DNA of 30,234 bases from a virus, in IMG/VR virus record IMGVR_UViG_3300041964_000130, positions 1 to 30,234 of that record; one strand, written 5' to 3'. This document shows, piece by piece, positions 23,666-30,210 of this stretch. Position 1 is the first letter of the stretch. The number at the start of each line of letters is the position of its first letter. The notes under the pieces are model-generated. The model ran no database searches. It had not been told where the DNA came from and worked only from the letters and a program-made list of their open reading frames with translations. The position numbers and the translations under genes were made by a program.

Positions 23666-25479
23666 CCTATCTACAGACGCTGAAGCAGCCGCAATTCAGC
23701 CAGGAGATCGGCGGCCTTCGGGGGCAGCGCGGTGCTTCCGCCTACGAAGTCTGGCTGGAGGCCGGGAACAGCGGCTCGATCAACGATTTCCTCAACGACA
23801 TGCTGTCGCGGGCGGACCTCACCGTCACGGCGTCTTCCGGCGCCAGCTATACGCTGCGCGCGCTGATGAAGCAGGCGACCGGCCTTGCCGCAGGCCAGGT
23901 GCTGAAGCTGAGCGAGGCGGGGCGCGAGGGTGAGTTTCGCGTCGACAATTATGCCGGAAACGAGGCGCTGATCGCCTTCGACACGTACGAGGGCCTCGCT
24001 TTCCGCTCCACGGCGGAGCCGCAGTTCGTCTTCATACGGATCGTCCCCGACGATATCTTTCATGTGAAATGGTGGGGCGTCACCGGCGCGGCCGACGACT
24101 ATCTGCGCTGGCGAAAAGCCCTGGCGCTTCGCCCGCCAGGCTCGACGCTGAAAGGACCGTGTGTCAGCTACACCAATTTCGGCAGCGGTTGCCCTATCAC
24201 CCAGGCGATGGTGGTCATCAGCAAGCCCGGGGTGATCGACCTGGGCGGCGCCACCTTCAACTTCGATCCGGCGGTAGGAGCCCACGGCTTCCATATCGAA
24301 GCGCCGGCAACCGGGATACTCATCTTCGAGAACTTCGTGTTCAAAGGCCACCGAAGCGCGCTCAACAACGACGGACGCGCAGCCCTGCAAGTCTCGCGGC
24401 GCCATGCCGGGTCGACGAGCGGCGCCGAGATCAAGAACCTCCACATCAGGAACTTCGAGATTGACGATTGCGACATCAGCGTTCGCGTTATTCCCGCGGG
24501 CTGGGACCCTGAAGACGCCTGGTATTACCCCAAGTACATGGCGATCACGGATGGTCGGATCAGCGGCGGCCGGTATCAGAACCTCAGCCTGTGGTCGACG
24601 CACCTGATCGTCGACCGCGTCTTCCTGTCCACCGCGGCCGACGCGCCGTCACGCGGTACCTTCCATTGCGTCGTCCGCTGCTCGGGGGTCCGCCACAGCC
24701 GCATCAATGTGGAAATCGAAGATCCGCGTGGCTTGCCGGCCTTCATCTTCAACATGGGAGGGATCGATTCCCTGAACGCTCAGGCTGGCTCGCAATATAA
24801 CGACCCGGGGGAGTTGCTGATCGATGCCCGCGCGAGCGGCCTCGGCTTCGTGGCCAAGATCGGAAGCCCCAACGGGCGCATCGTCTTCGCGCCGACGTGC
24901 CGGTACATTCGCGATCTGTCGCGTACCGATGAGATGCCGGCGTTCGAATTCCACGGCGGCGACCGCCACCCGCCGAAGCAGTCTTCGGTCATCATCTCCG
25001 GCACCTATGCGGGCTTCACCTGCCTTGCCAAGGGCGAGCCGCAGAATACGAAGCATGTGAAGTTCAAGGGCGGCGAGTTGCAGTGGAACTCGCGCACCGA
25101 AGCGCCTGCCGTCTATACCTCTGTGATCCTGCTCCAGAACGGGCACCCCGATGAAACGGACTTCACGGGCACCCTAATGGAAGGAATGCAGCTTCTCGAG
25201 GTCTACCAGTGGGAATTCAAGGTTCCGGAAGGACTTCATACGAAATTCATCAACTCGGTGGCCAGCAAGCCGTCGAGTCACGTGCGCATGACGGACTGCC
25301 ACGTCCCCGCCGGCCCCTGGAACGATGTAAACCGGTTCCTGATCGCTACAGGCGATAACGGCGGCGCCGGCACCGCCTACAAGGCCAATATTCATGAATA
25401 TCCGGCTGGCACGGCTGGTCGCCTGATCTCGGACTTCGCATTCCCCAGCCCCCGAGCAACGGACCCGGGGCCGCTCTAG
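23662..25479 (+). CDS. Tailspike with pectate-lyase-like beta helix
   Basis: A 605-residue receptor-binding or depolymerising spike. The N-terminus has a collagen-domain-like anchor motif (G-A-S-A-Y-E-V-W-L-E-A-G-N-S-G-S) common in phage fibres. Residues 130-180 carry the pectate-lyase superfamily entry (V-K-W-W-G-V-T-G-A-A-D-D, then R-K-A-L-A-L-R-P-P-G). A long series of beta-helix turns follows with I-x-D-G-R-I-S-G-G and N-L-S-L-W. The C-terminal 100 residues could be a trimerisation or capsule-binding part. No catalytic residues can be identified. The GTG start is coupled to the preceding gene and the TAG stop lies inside a palindrome. Confidence 0.75.
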   Translation: MTYLQTLKQPQFSQEIGGLRGQRGASAYEVWLEAGNSGSINDFLNDMLSRADLTVTASSGASYTLRALMKQATGLAAGQVLKLSEAGREGEFRVDNYAGNEALIAFDTYEGLAFRSTAEPQFVFIRIVPDDIFHVKWWGVTGAADDYLRWRKALALRPPGSTLKGPCVSYTNFGSGCPITQAMVVISKPGVIDLGGATFNFDPAVGAHGFHIEAPATGILIFENFVFKGHRSALNNDGRAALQVSRRHAGSTSGAEIKNLHIRNFEIDDCDISVRVIPAGWDPEDAWYYPKYMAITDGRISGGRYQNLSLWSTHLIVDRVFLSTAADAPSRGTFHCVVRCSGVRHSRINVEIEDPRGLPAFIFNMGGIDSLNAQAGSQYNDPGELLIDARASGLGFVAKIGSPNGRIVFAPTCRYIRDLSRTDEMPAFEFHGGDRHPPKQSSVIISGTYAGFTCLAKGEPQNTKHVKFKGGELQWNSRTEAPAVYTSVILLQNGHPDETDFTGTLMEGMQLLEVYQWEFKVPEGLHTKFINSVASKPSSHVRMTDCHVPAGPWNDVNRFLIATGDNGGAGTAYKANIHEYPAGTAGRLISDFAFPSPRATDPGPL

Positions 25480-25512
25480 ACTAGAGCGCATCTGCAAACC
25501 CGCCGCGGCGGG
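25473..25512. promoter_or_regulatory. Two palindromes at the tailspike end, before the lysis genes
   Basis: GCTCTAGACTAGAGC (25473-25487) is a perfect 15-base odd palindrome that contains the tailspike stop. CCCGCCGCGGCGGG (25499-25512) is a perfect 14-base palindrome. Neither has a T run. The first could be an operator controlling the lysis operon and the second a weak terminator; both calls rest only on symmetry and position. Confidence 0.4.
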
Positions 25513-25556
25513 AAGCTGCTCGACGGCTGAACAAACGACATCGGTGGGAGTACAAA

Positions 25557-25898
25557 ATGGACAGGTTCGAGCTGGCGGTCCTCTGGACGGCCGCGCTCTT
25601 CAGCGCGCTTGTCGGTCTCACCGCCCGCATCGCGTGGCTGCTCTACGGGCCGCAGGCGCCGGAGCCGCCGGAGGATCCGGCGCAGCTCGCCGCGTGGAAA
25701 CGCAAGCGGCTGTGGGTGACGATCAGCGAGTTTTCGGCGCTTCCCCTACTGGCGACCTGCTGGCTGGCGGTGATGATGTGGTGGCCGCTGTCGCCGGCGC
25801 TGATGGTGCTCGGCTGCATGGCGTCGGGCGCGCTCGGCTTCGGTTTCCTGCTGAATGCTCTGCAGACGGTGCTGACTAGGAGGATCAAGAATGTTTGA
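25557..25898 (+). CDS. Small membrane protein in the lysis cassette, possible holin
   Basis: A 113-residue protein starting at ATG 25557 with GGTGGGAG upstream. It has a hydrophobic helix at about residues 5-30 (LAVLWTAALFSALVGL), a loop with charged residues (33-52), and two or more helices between 55 and 105 (LPLLATCWLAVMMWW and ALMVLGCMASGALGF), ending with basic R-R-I-K-N-V. That layout, and a place before the endolysin, fits a class I/II-like holin, but no family motif is recognised. The next start overlaps its end by eight bases. Confidence 0.6.
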   Translation: MDRFELAVLWTAALFSALVGLTARIAWLLYGPQAPEPPEDPAQLAAWKRKRLWVTISEFSALPLLATCWLAVMMWWPLSPALMVLGCMASGALGFGFLLNALQTVLTRRIKNV

Positions 25899-26103
25899 CC
25901 CGGTCACCATCGCGATCGGCTCCGCGACGCTCGCCTCGGCGCTCGCTACGCCCCTGGCACTCAGCCGCGCCTGCCGCGCCACGACGGAATATGTTCGGCT
26001 GCGCAAGTCGCCGATCGGCGAGGCCCTCGAGGCCGCTTTCGGCGGCTCCGCCGGCGAGCCCTTGCCCGACGACATGCGGGACATGCTCGCCCGCCTCGAC
26101 TGA
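25891..26103 (+). CDS. Small hypothetical protein, one hydrophobic segment
   Basis: A 70-residue protein starting at ATG 25891 inside the end of the previous gene, with AGGAGG just upstream. Residues 1-28 form a weakly hydrophobic Ala-rich segment (IAIGSATLASALATPLAL) that could span the membrane; the remainder is soluble and acidic. It sits between the putative holin and the endolysin, so it could be a holin regulator (antiholin-like). Nothing in the sequence shows this directly. Confidence 0.5.
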   Translation: MFDPVTIAIGSATLASALATPLALSRACRATTEYVRLRKSPIGEALEAAFGGSAGEPLPDDMRDMLARLD

Positions 26104-26141
26104 GCACCGCCGGCAGCGCCGGCCTTACCAGGAGAACAATC

Positions 26142-26666
26142 ATGACCGGTGGAAACCCGAATGCAGCCGCGCGTCCGCGGCCCGGCGCCAAGGCCGGCGG
26201 CCTGACAGCCATCATCGGCAGTGTCGCTGCAGGCGTCCTGTACGTGACCATTCCGGAGGACGAGGGCACCCGCTACCAAGCCTATCGCGATATCGTCGGC
26301 GTTCTCACGATCTGCAACGGCGACACGAACGATGTCCGGCCTGGCCTGGTGGAGACCAGGGAGGGATGCCAGCGCCGCCTCGAGCAGCAGCTCGTCGCCC
26401 ATGCGGCGCCGGTCATGGCATGCACGCCGCGGCTGAAGGAGCCCGGCCGGGACTATCAGCGCGCAGCCGCGGTGAGCCTCGCGTACAATGTCGGCGTCGG
26501 CGCCTATTGCCGCTCGAGCGTCGATCGCCACTTCGATGCCGGCAACTGGCGCCAAGGCTGCGATGCGCTTCTCGCGTGGAACAAGGCAGGGGGACGCCCG
26601 GTGCGCGGTCTGACGCTGCGGCGCCAGCGCGAACGGGCAATCTGCCTCCGCGGGGTGACGAAGTGA
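26142..26666 (+). CDS. Endolysin, GH24 (T4/P21-type lysozyme) with signal-anchor segment
   Basis: A 174-residue muramidase that cuts the beta-1,4 bonds of murein. ATG at 26142 has AGGAGA upstream. Residues 18-38 are a Gly/Ala-rich weakly hydrophobic helix (GGLTAIIGSVAAGVLYVTI), as in signal-arrest-release (SAR) endolysins, so it can be exported by Sec and freed by membrane depolarisation. The active-site spacing of T4 lysozyme is exact: Glu41, Asp50 (9 later) and Thr56 (15 later), within E-G-T-R-Y-Q-A-Y-R-D-I-V-G-V-L-T. The usual Tyr in T-x-C-Y-G-D is Asn here (I-C-N-G-D-T). The helix A-A-A-V-S-L-A-Y-N-V-G is a normal GH24 core. It is coupled to the next gene. Confidence 0.9.
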   Translation: MTGGNPNAAARPRPGAKAGGLTAIIGSVAAGVLYVTIPEDEGTRYQAYRDIVGVLTICNGDTNDVRPGLVETREGCQRRLEQQLVAHAAPVMACTPRLKEPGRDYQRAAAVSLAYNVGVGAYCRSSVDRHFDAGNWRQGCDALLAWNKAGGRPVRGLTLRRQRERAICLRGVTK

Positions 26667-26833
26667 AGGCGCTCCGCGCGCTGCGGCAGCGCCTGCTCGA
26701 GCCGTCGACCTGGGCCGGCTTGTCCGCCGCGGTGATCGCGGTCAGCCCGGGCCCGCCGCTCACGTACGTTGCGATCGGCTTCGGGGCCGCCGCGGTGCTG
26801 CTGAAGGAGCGCGGCTCGGAGCAGCGGTCGTGA
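26663..26833 (+). CDS. Small membrane protein, possible second holin component, 56 residues
   Basis: GTG at 26663 overlaps the endolysin stop (GTGA). The basic N-terminus (M-K-A-L-R-A-L-R-Q-R-L-L-E-P) is followed by S-T-W-A-G-L and one or two short hydrophobic helices (AVIAVSPGPPLTYVAIGFGAAAVLL), then a charged tail (KERGSEQRS). Short W-A-G-containing membrane proteins occur in lysis cassettes of alphaproteobacterial phages, where they are usually named holin or hypothetical. Its stop overlaps the Rz-like gene start (GTGA). Confidence 0.55.
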   Translation: MKALRALRQRLLEPSTWAGLSAAVIAVSPGPPLTYVAIGFGAAAVLLKERGSEQRS

Positions 26834-27258
26834 TCAGCACGCCGTATCTGGCCGGCGCCGCAGCGATCGCCATCATGGCCTCGGGGATCGGCGGCTTCTT
26901 CTTCGGCCGGGATACCGGCAAGGACGCGGTCCGCGCCGAAATCCAGGGCAAATGGGAGGATGCGCTCAGGGACAAGGGCAAGGCGGAAGCCGAGCTGGCC
27001 CGGCTTACCGGCATCCACTCCGTGCTCGAGCAAAAACGACAGACCGCAGTGAGGGAGATTCGTCATGAAACGACGCGCGTCATTCAAGGTGATCCTGTGT
27101 ATCGCAATCGCTGCGTCAATGGCGACGGCCTGCAACTCCTCGACCGAGCCGTTGCCGCCGCCAACGGCGAGGCTGCCGGAGCACCTCCTGGTGCCACCAC
27201 CGGTGTTTCCCGCGATGAGGCGGTCGACGGATCCGGAGACGGGACTGGAGGGCGCTGA
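26830..27258 (+). CDS. Rz: Inner-membrane spanin (Rz-like)
   Basis: This 142-residue protein has the Rz layout: an N-terminal membrane anchor (about residues 5-26, YLAGAAAIAIMASGIGGFFFG), a periplasmic charged coiled coil (about 28-80, KDAVRAEIQGKWEDALRDKG), and a C-terminal C-V-N-G-D-G-L-Q-L-L-D-R-A motif that is conserved among Rz proteins. It would sit in the inner membrane and join the outer-membrane lipoprotein (Rz1) to fuse the two membranes at lysis. GTG at 26830 is coupled to the preceding gene. The Rz1 gene starts inside it in another frame. Confidence 0.85.
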   Translation: MISTPYLAGAAAIAIMASGIGGFFFGRDTGKDAVRAEIQGKWEDALRDKGKAEAELARLTGIHSVLEQKRQTAVREIRHETTRVIQGDPVYRNRCVNGDGLQLLDRAVAAANGEAAGAPPGATTGVSRDEAVDGSGDGTGGR

Positions 27259-27397
27259 CGGCGCCGACCTGACGACGGCAATTATCGACATCCTGGACGT
27301 GGGCGGATCGATCCGCGGCCAGCTCGTCGCACTGATCGCAGCCGAGCGCAGCCGCCAGGCGGAGCAGGACCAAGGCGGGAAGAAGCGACGAAACTGA
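27065..27397 (+). CDS. Rz1: Outer-membrane spanin lipoprotein (Rz1-like), overlapping Rz
   Basis: A 110-residue protein in the +1-type alternate frame, starting at ATG 27065 within the Rz gene with GAGGGAG upstream, and running 139 bases beyond it. Residues 5-22 form a hydrophobic signal peptide and the lipobox A-T-A-C places the lipidated Cys at residue 23. The mature N-terminus is Pro-rich (EPLPPPTARLPEHLLVPPP), as expected for Rz1. The C-terminal part (SIRGQLVALIAAERSRQAEQ) is charged and longer than in classical Rz1. The overlap with Rz in a different frame is a strong diagnostic arrangement. Confidence 0.85.
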   Translation: MKRRASFKVILCIAIAASMATACNSSTEPLPPPTARLPEHLLVPPPVFPAMRRSTDPETGLEGADGADLTTAIIDILDVGGSIRGQLVALIAAERSRQAEQDQGGKKRRN

Positions 27398-27486
27398 TCC
27401 TGCACGCGTGGGGGTACAGATCGGGGTGCGCTGCCGGCCCTACGTACGTCGCGCCGCAGAATTCTGCCCTTCCTGTATATGAAAAG

Positions 27487-27511
27487 GGCGGAGGACTTGT
27501 CCGCCGCGTTC
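27487..27511. repeat. 25-bp direct repeat, right copy
   Basis: This copy matches 4636-4660 at 24 of 25 bases and folds the same way (GGCGGA/TCCGCC stem, 7-base loop). It lies 90 bases after the Rz1 stop and 117 bases upstream of the integrase start. A second inverted repeat, GCCCTT/AAGGGC (27466-27471 and 27484-27489), adjoins it, so the region could form alternative hairpins. It may end lysis transcripts, or be part of attP. Confidence 0.75.
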
Positions 27512-27521
27512 AGCGCCGCGG

Positions 27522-27555
27522 ATGCATATTTGCATCCCCTGAATGCATATTTGCA
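27522..27555. promoter_or_regulatory. Twin 13-bp boxes 21 bp apart upstream of the integrase
   Basis: ATGCATATTTGCA occurs exactly at 27522-27534 and 27543-27555. Each box has an internal dyad (TGCA-TATT-TGCA), and the first is extended to GATGCA/TGCATC. The 21-bp spacing equals two helical turns, so bound dimers would sit on one DNA face. The patch is AT-rich in a GC-rich genome. It is a candidate operator for int, or arm-type integrase binding sites. No other copy was noticed elsewhere in the window. Confidence 0.5.
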
Positions 27556-27627
27556 GCGCGGCCGCTGCAACCTGGGGTGAACCCCGGATCCACGCGCGGC
27601 CGCCGCCGCCTGTCTCTCGAGGTGCCA

Positions 27628-28887
27628 ATGCTGACGAACGCGACCGTGAAGGCCGCGCGCCCTGGTGCGCGCCCCTACAAGATGGCCGACGCCGGCGGCC
27701 TGTACCTCTACGTGAGACCGAACGGCCGCCGCACCTTCCGGATGAAGTTTCGCTATGCCCGGCGGGAGCAGCTGCTCACCTTCGGCGACTTTCCCGATGT
27801 CAGCCTGGGCGACGCACGCGAGCTCCGCGACGAAGCACGAGAGCAGCTGCGCCGCGGCGCCAATCCCGCCGGCGCCGCCGCCAGGGCACGCGCCGGCGCG
27901 GCCGCGCCCGAGTGCGCGGCGACCTTCGAGGACTGGGCGCGCCGCTGGCACGCCCACCAGCTGCCGCGCTGGTCGGCCGTGCACGCCGCCGACGTCATCA
28001 CCAGCCTCGAGCGCGACGTGTTCCCGGAGCTCGGCGCGCTCGAGCCGAGCGCGATCGACTCGCCGGCGGTCCTGCGCGTTCTTCGCGCCGTGGAGGCGCG
28101 CTCCTCGATCGAGACGGCGCGGCGGCTGCGCCAACGTACCTCCGCGATCTTCGGCTTCGCAATGTCGGAAGGCGGAGCCAAGGTGGCCACGGGCGACCCG
28201 GCGGCGATCGTCACGCGCGCGCTGGCCGCGCCGCCGGCGAAAGGACGGCACCCGGCCCTGACCGAGCTCGAGCCCGCGCGGGCGCTGCTCGCGGCCGCCG
28301 AGCGCGTCCAGGCGGCGCCGATCGCCAAGCTCGCGTCGCTTTTTCTCGCCCTCACCGCGGTCCGCCTCGGCACGCTTCGCGGTGCCCGCTGGGCCGAGCT
28401 CGAGGACGTCGACCTGGACGGCAGCTTCATCGGGCCGCGGCGGCCGCTCTGGCGTGTCCCGGCCGCGCGGATGAAGCTCACCAAGGCGCGAAAGGCCGAT
28501 CCGGCCGCGGACCATTTGGTGCCTTTGCCCCTGCAGGCGATAGAGATCCTGCGCGCGGCGCGGCGCCAGGGCGGAGGCAGCCCGTATATATTCCCCGGCC
28601 GGAGCGGGCGCACGCCGATCGGCGAGGCCGCGATCGGCGACCTGTACACCCGCGCCGGCTTCGCCGGCCGGCACGTCCCGCACGGGTGGCGGTCCACCTT
28701 CTCCACCATCCTCAACGAGCTTTACCCCGAGGAGGACGGGCTGATCGACCAGGCTCTGGGTCATGTGCCCAAGGACAAGGTCGAGGCCGCCTACAATCGG
28801 GCTGAGCATCTCGCACGGCGCCGGCTGCTGTTCCAGCGGTGGGGCGAACTTCTTATCGGCCCGGAAGTGGCGATTTCGTCGTGTTGA
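27628..28887 (+). CDS. int: Tyrosine-type integrase, P4 family
   Basis: A 419-residue site-specific recombinase. The start ATG at 27628 gives the family start (M-L-T-N-A-T-V-K-A-A), which is better than the in-frame ATG at 27577. Residues 1-80 are the DUF4102-type arm-binding domain (K-M-A-D-A-G-G-L-Y-L-Y-V). Residues 95-180 are the core-binding domain. The catalytic domain shows Arg246 (T-A-V-R-L-G-T), His352 and Arg355 (H-G-W-R-S-T), His379 (L-G-H-V) and nucleophile Tyr389 (A-A-Y-N-R). Thr249 replaces the usual Glu after R-x-G. All key residues are present, so it is likely active. It lies at the end of the late operon and defines a temperate phage. Confidence 0.93.
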   Translation: MLTNATVKAARPGARPYKMADAGGLYLYVRPNGRRTFRMKFRYARREQLLTFGDFPDVSLGDARELRDEAREQLRRGANPAGAAARARAGAAAPECAATFEDWARRWHAHQLPRWSAVHAADVITSLERDVFPELGALEPSAIDSPAVLRVLRAVEARSSIETARRLRQRTSAIFGFAMSEGGAKVATGDPAAIVTRALAAPPAKGRHPALTELEPARALLAAAERVQAAPIAKLASLFLALTAVRLGTLRGARWAELEDVDLDGSFIGPRRPLWRVPAARMKLTKARKADPAADHLVPLPLQAIEILRAARRQGGGSPYIFPGRSGRTPIGEAAIGDLYTRAGFAGRHVPHGWRSTFSTILNELYPEEDGLIDQALGHVPKDKVEAAYNRAEHLARRRLLFQRWGELLIGPEVAISSC

Positions 28888-29110
28888 GATCGCCCGGCGG
28901 CGATCGGAGACGCTCAGCTCGACGATATCGCGCTGCCGCAAACCGCAGGCGGCCCCTGGCAGCCCGCGCCGGCGTGAGCCGGCGCTCAGCGCATGTGTTC
29001 TGCGCCGTTGTTGTCGAGTTGAAGGGACGAGGGACCTTAGCCAGCCATCAAATAGCGCCGCCCGAAGGGCGTCCACCTCCTTTCTATCACCTGATGGGGG
29101 TATAGTGGCA
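28888..29110. terminator. Convergent gap between integrase and minus-strand rep; hairpin at 29059-29071
   Basis: The 223-base stretch contains no credible gene. CGCCC (29059-29063) pairs with GGGCG (29067-29071) around a 3-base loop, placed 40 bases after the minus-strand gene's stop, and TGAGC/GCTCA form a small hairpin at about 28975-28990. Together they probably end transcription from both sides. An AT-rich patch (29083-29115) follows. Nothing else stands out. Confidence 0.4.
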
Positions 29111-29809
29111 CTAAGTAAGACTCGCGCCAGGGACCAGAGCGCCGAGGCGGTCCAGAGCAGCGCGCAAGGCAGGATCCGCGACCTCGCGGGCAGGGGCCGG
29201 GGCAGCCGGCGCACCGTTGGCGGATCGGCGCTTTCGTCGCTCCCGCAGCTGGCGGAAGCGCTGCAGCGCCGCTCGGGGCAGCCGGCCGACATCGAAGAAG
29301 TAGGCGTTCGTCTCCTGCTCGCGCTGCGGGCCCGCCTGGCGATCGTTGCCCGTCTTACGGCTGCGGCGCACCCAGTCCAGGAAGCCGTGCCGCTTCAGTC
29401 GCGCCAGGGCATCCACCACGGTCTTGCGGGCGAAGCCGGTGACCTTCTCGATCCAGGCGATCGCCGGATCCAGCTTTCCCGTCTTGAAGTCGAGCTGATT
29501 ACCTCGGCAAAGCGCCTCGAGCACCGTGATGCCATAGGGCGTGAGGTGGCCGCGGCTGCTCTCCCGGCGGCTCTGCGCGTCGAACTCCTTGGCGATCTGA
29601 ACGAGATCCTCGACCCAGCCGAGGCCGCCCGCGACCGTGCCGTCGCCGATCGGACGCCACACCTTCGCGCGCGGATCGTCGACATCATAGCTGCCGCGGC
29701 GAACGTGCGGGTCGTTGCCGCGCTTCGTTTTGCCCGTGAGGGCGGCGAGGCTGCGCTTTGAGCAGCGCGCGCGTTTCGCGCGCCGTGGAGTTCCCCCGGG
29801 CGCCTTCAC
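29111..29809 (-). CDS. Winged-helix replication-type protein (RepA-like), minus strand
   Basis: A 232-residue basic protein. The N-terminus is Lys/Arg-rich. The middle (residues 87-140) carries a winged helix-turn-helix: L-T-P-Y-G-I-T-V-L-E-A-L, then A-I-A-W-I-E-K-V-T-G-F-A-R-K-T-V-V-D-A-L-A-R-L-K-R-H-G-F-L-D-W, with a recognition-helix pattern like MarR or RepA-type initiators. A linker and an acidic/basic C-terminal tail follow. Alphaproteobacterial phages and plasmids often call such proteins 'replication protein A' or 'HTH domain protein'; a transcription regulator is also possible. GTG at 29809 has GGAGA upstream and overlaps the small ORF before it. Confidence 0.6.
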   Translation of the reverse strand: MKAPGGTPRRAKRARCSKRSLAALTGKTKRGNDPHVRRGSYDVDDPRAKVWRPIGDGTVAGGLGWVEDLVQIAKEFDAQSRRESSRGHLTPYGITVLEALCRGNQLDFKTGKLDPAIAWIEKVTGFARKTVVDALARLKRHGFLDWVRRSRKTGNDRQAGPQREQETNAYFFDVGRLPRAALQRFRQLRERRKRRSANGAPAAPAPAREVADPALRAALDRLGALVPGASLT

Positions 29810-29934
29810 GAGTGGATCTCCGGTCGCCGCGGGAGGTGGTAGGTGTTCGCCAGCTGGCGGATCTGCGGCTGAGCGCTGGAGGCGGTGGAGACGCGGGAGA
29901 TGATCTGGATTGCCTTTGTGGCGATCGGCATCAT
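29806..29934 (-). CDS. Small 42-residue ORF coupled to the Rep-like gene
   Basis: On the minus strand ATG at 29934 (a second ATG follows at 29931) has AGGAAG six bases upstream. The protein is basic, without a membrane segment, and reads from M-M-P-I-A-T-K-A-I to P-R-R-P-E-I-H-S. Its stop overlaps the GTG start of the Rep-like gene by four bases (GTGA), so translation is coupled. It could be a leader peptide, a copy-control element or a small DNA-binding protein. I do not recognise it. The opposite strand holds a 19-residue hydrophobic ORF at 29900-29959, which is considered separately. Confidence 0.45.
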   Translation of the reverse strand: MMPIATKAIQIISRVSTASSAQPQIRQLANTYHLPRRPEIHS

Positions 29935-29966
29935 GTTCGGCTTCCTGTGCGGGAGCTGAGGACGCA

Positions 29967-29998
29967 CGAAACCGCCGGCTGCGAAGGGTTTCGCAGCC
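29967..29998. promoter_or_regulatory. Two mutually exclusive hairpins upstream of the coupled rep pair
   Basis: GGCTGCGAA (29977-29985) pairs perfectly with TTCGCAGCC (29990-29998) around GGGT. CGAAACC (29967-29973) can instead pair with GGTTTCG (29987-29993). The two structures share bases, so only one can form. They lie in the probable 5' leader of the small ORF on the minus strand, a position suited to attenuation or a protein-binding switch. Function is inferred from symmetry only. Confidence 0.4.
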
Positions 29999-30101
29999 GC
30001 GCGGCTCGCAAGCAGACCGGCGCCGAATCGGCGCTGGTGAAGAGGGGTGGGCGTTGGCCGGCGCCTTGAGTTCAAGGCGAGACGCTGGTCAGCGGGCCCA
30101 C

Positions 30102-30152
30102 CTGGTGCGGCGGTTCCCGCGCGGGGGTCCCCGCGGCCGATGCGCGCACCAG
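30102..30152. repeat. Nested inverted repeats near the right edge
   Basis: CTGGTGCG (30102-30109) pairs with CGCACCAG (30145-30152), enclosing CGCGGGG/CCCCGCG (30120-30126 and 30129-30135). The arrangement could be a large hairpin or paired operator sites in the early control region. No gene overlaps it with confidence. Confidence 0.4.
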
Positions 30153-30210
30153 CGGGCGTGCGGCCGCGGGGGCTTCAAATCATGACGGAACGCCTGGGAC
30201 TGTTAGGCCG

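Noticed and set aside
22681-25479. A diversity-generating retroelement acting on the fibre genes
   Set aside because: The fibre has an MTD-like N-terminal motif, but no reverse transcriptase gene and no template/variable repeat pair were noticed in the window.
4636-27511. The 25-bp repeats as attL and attR of an integrated element between them
   Set aside because: The integrase lies just outside this interval and the interval would lack any recombinase, so a simple prophage bounded by these repeats does not fit.
28839-29105. A plus-strand protein of 88 codons after the integrase
   Set aside because: It overlaps the end of the integrase in another frame, is low-complexity and Arg-rich, and has no ribosome-binding site.
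26413-29292. A 959-codon open frame on the minus strand opposite integrase and lysis genes
   Set aside because: It is a GC-driven shadow: it is Arg/Pro/Ser-rich, without domains, and overlaps several well-supported genes on the other strand.
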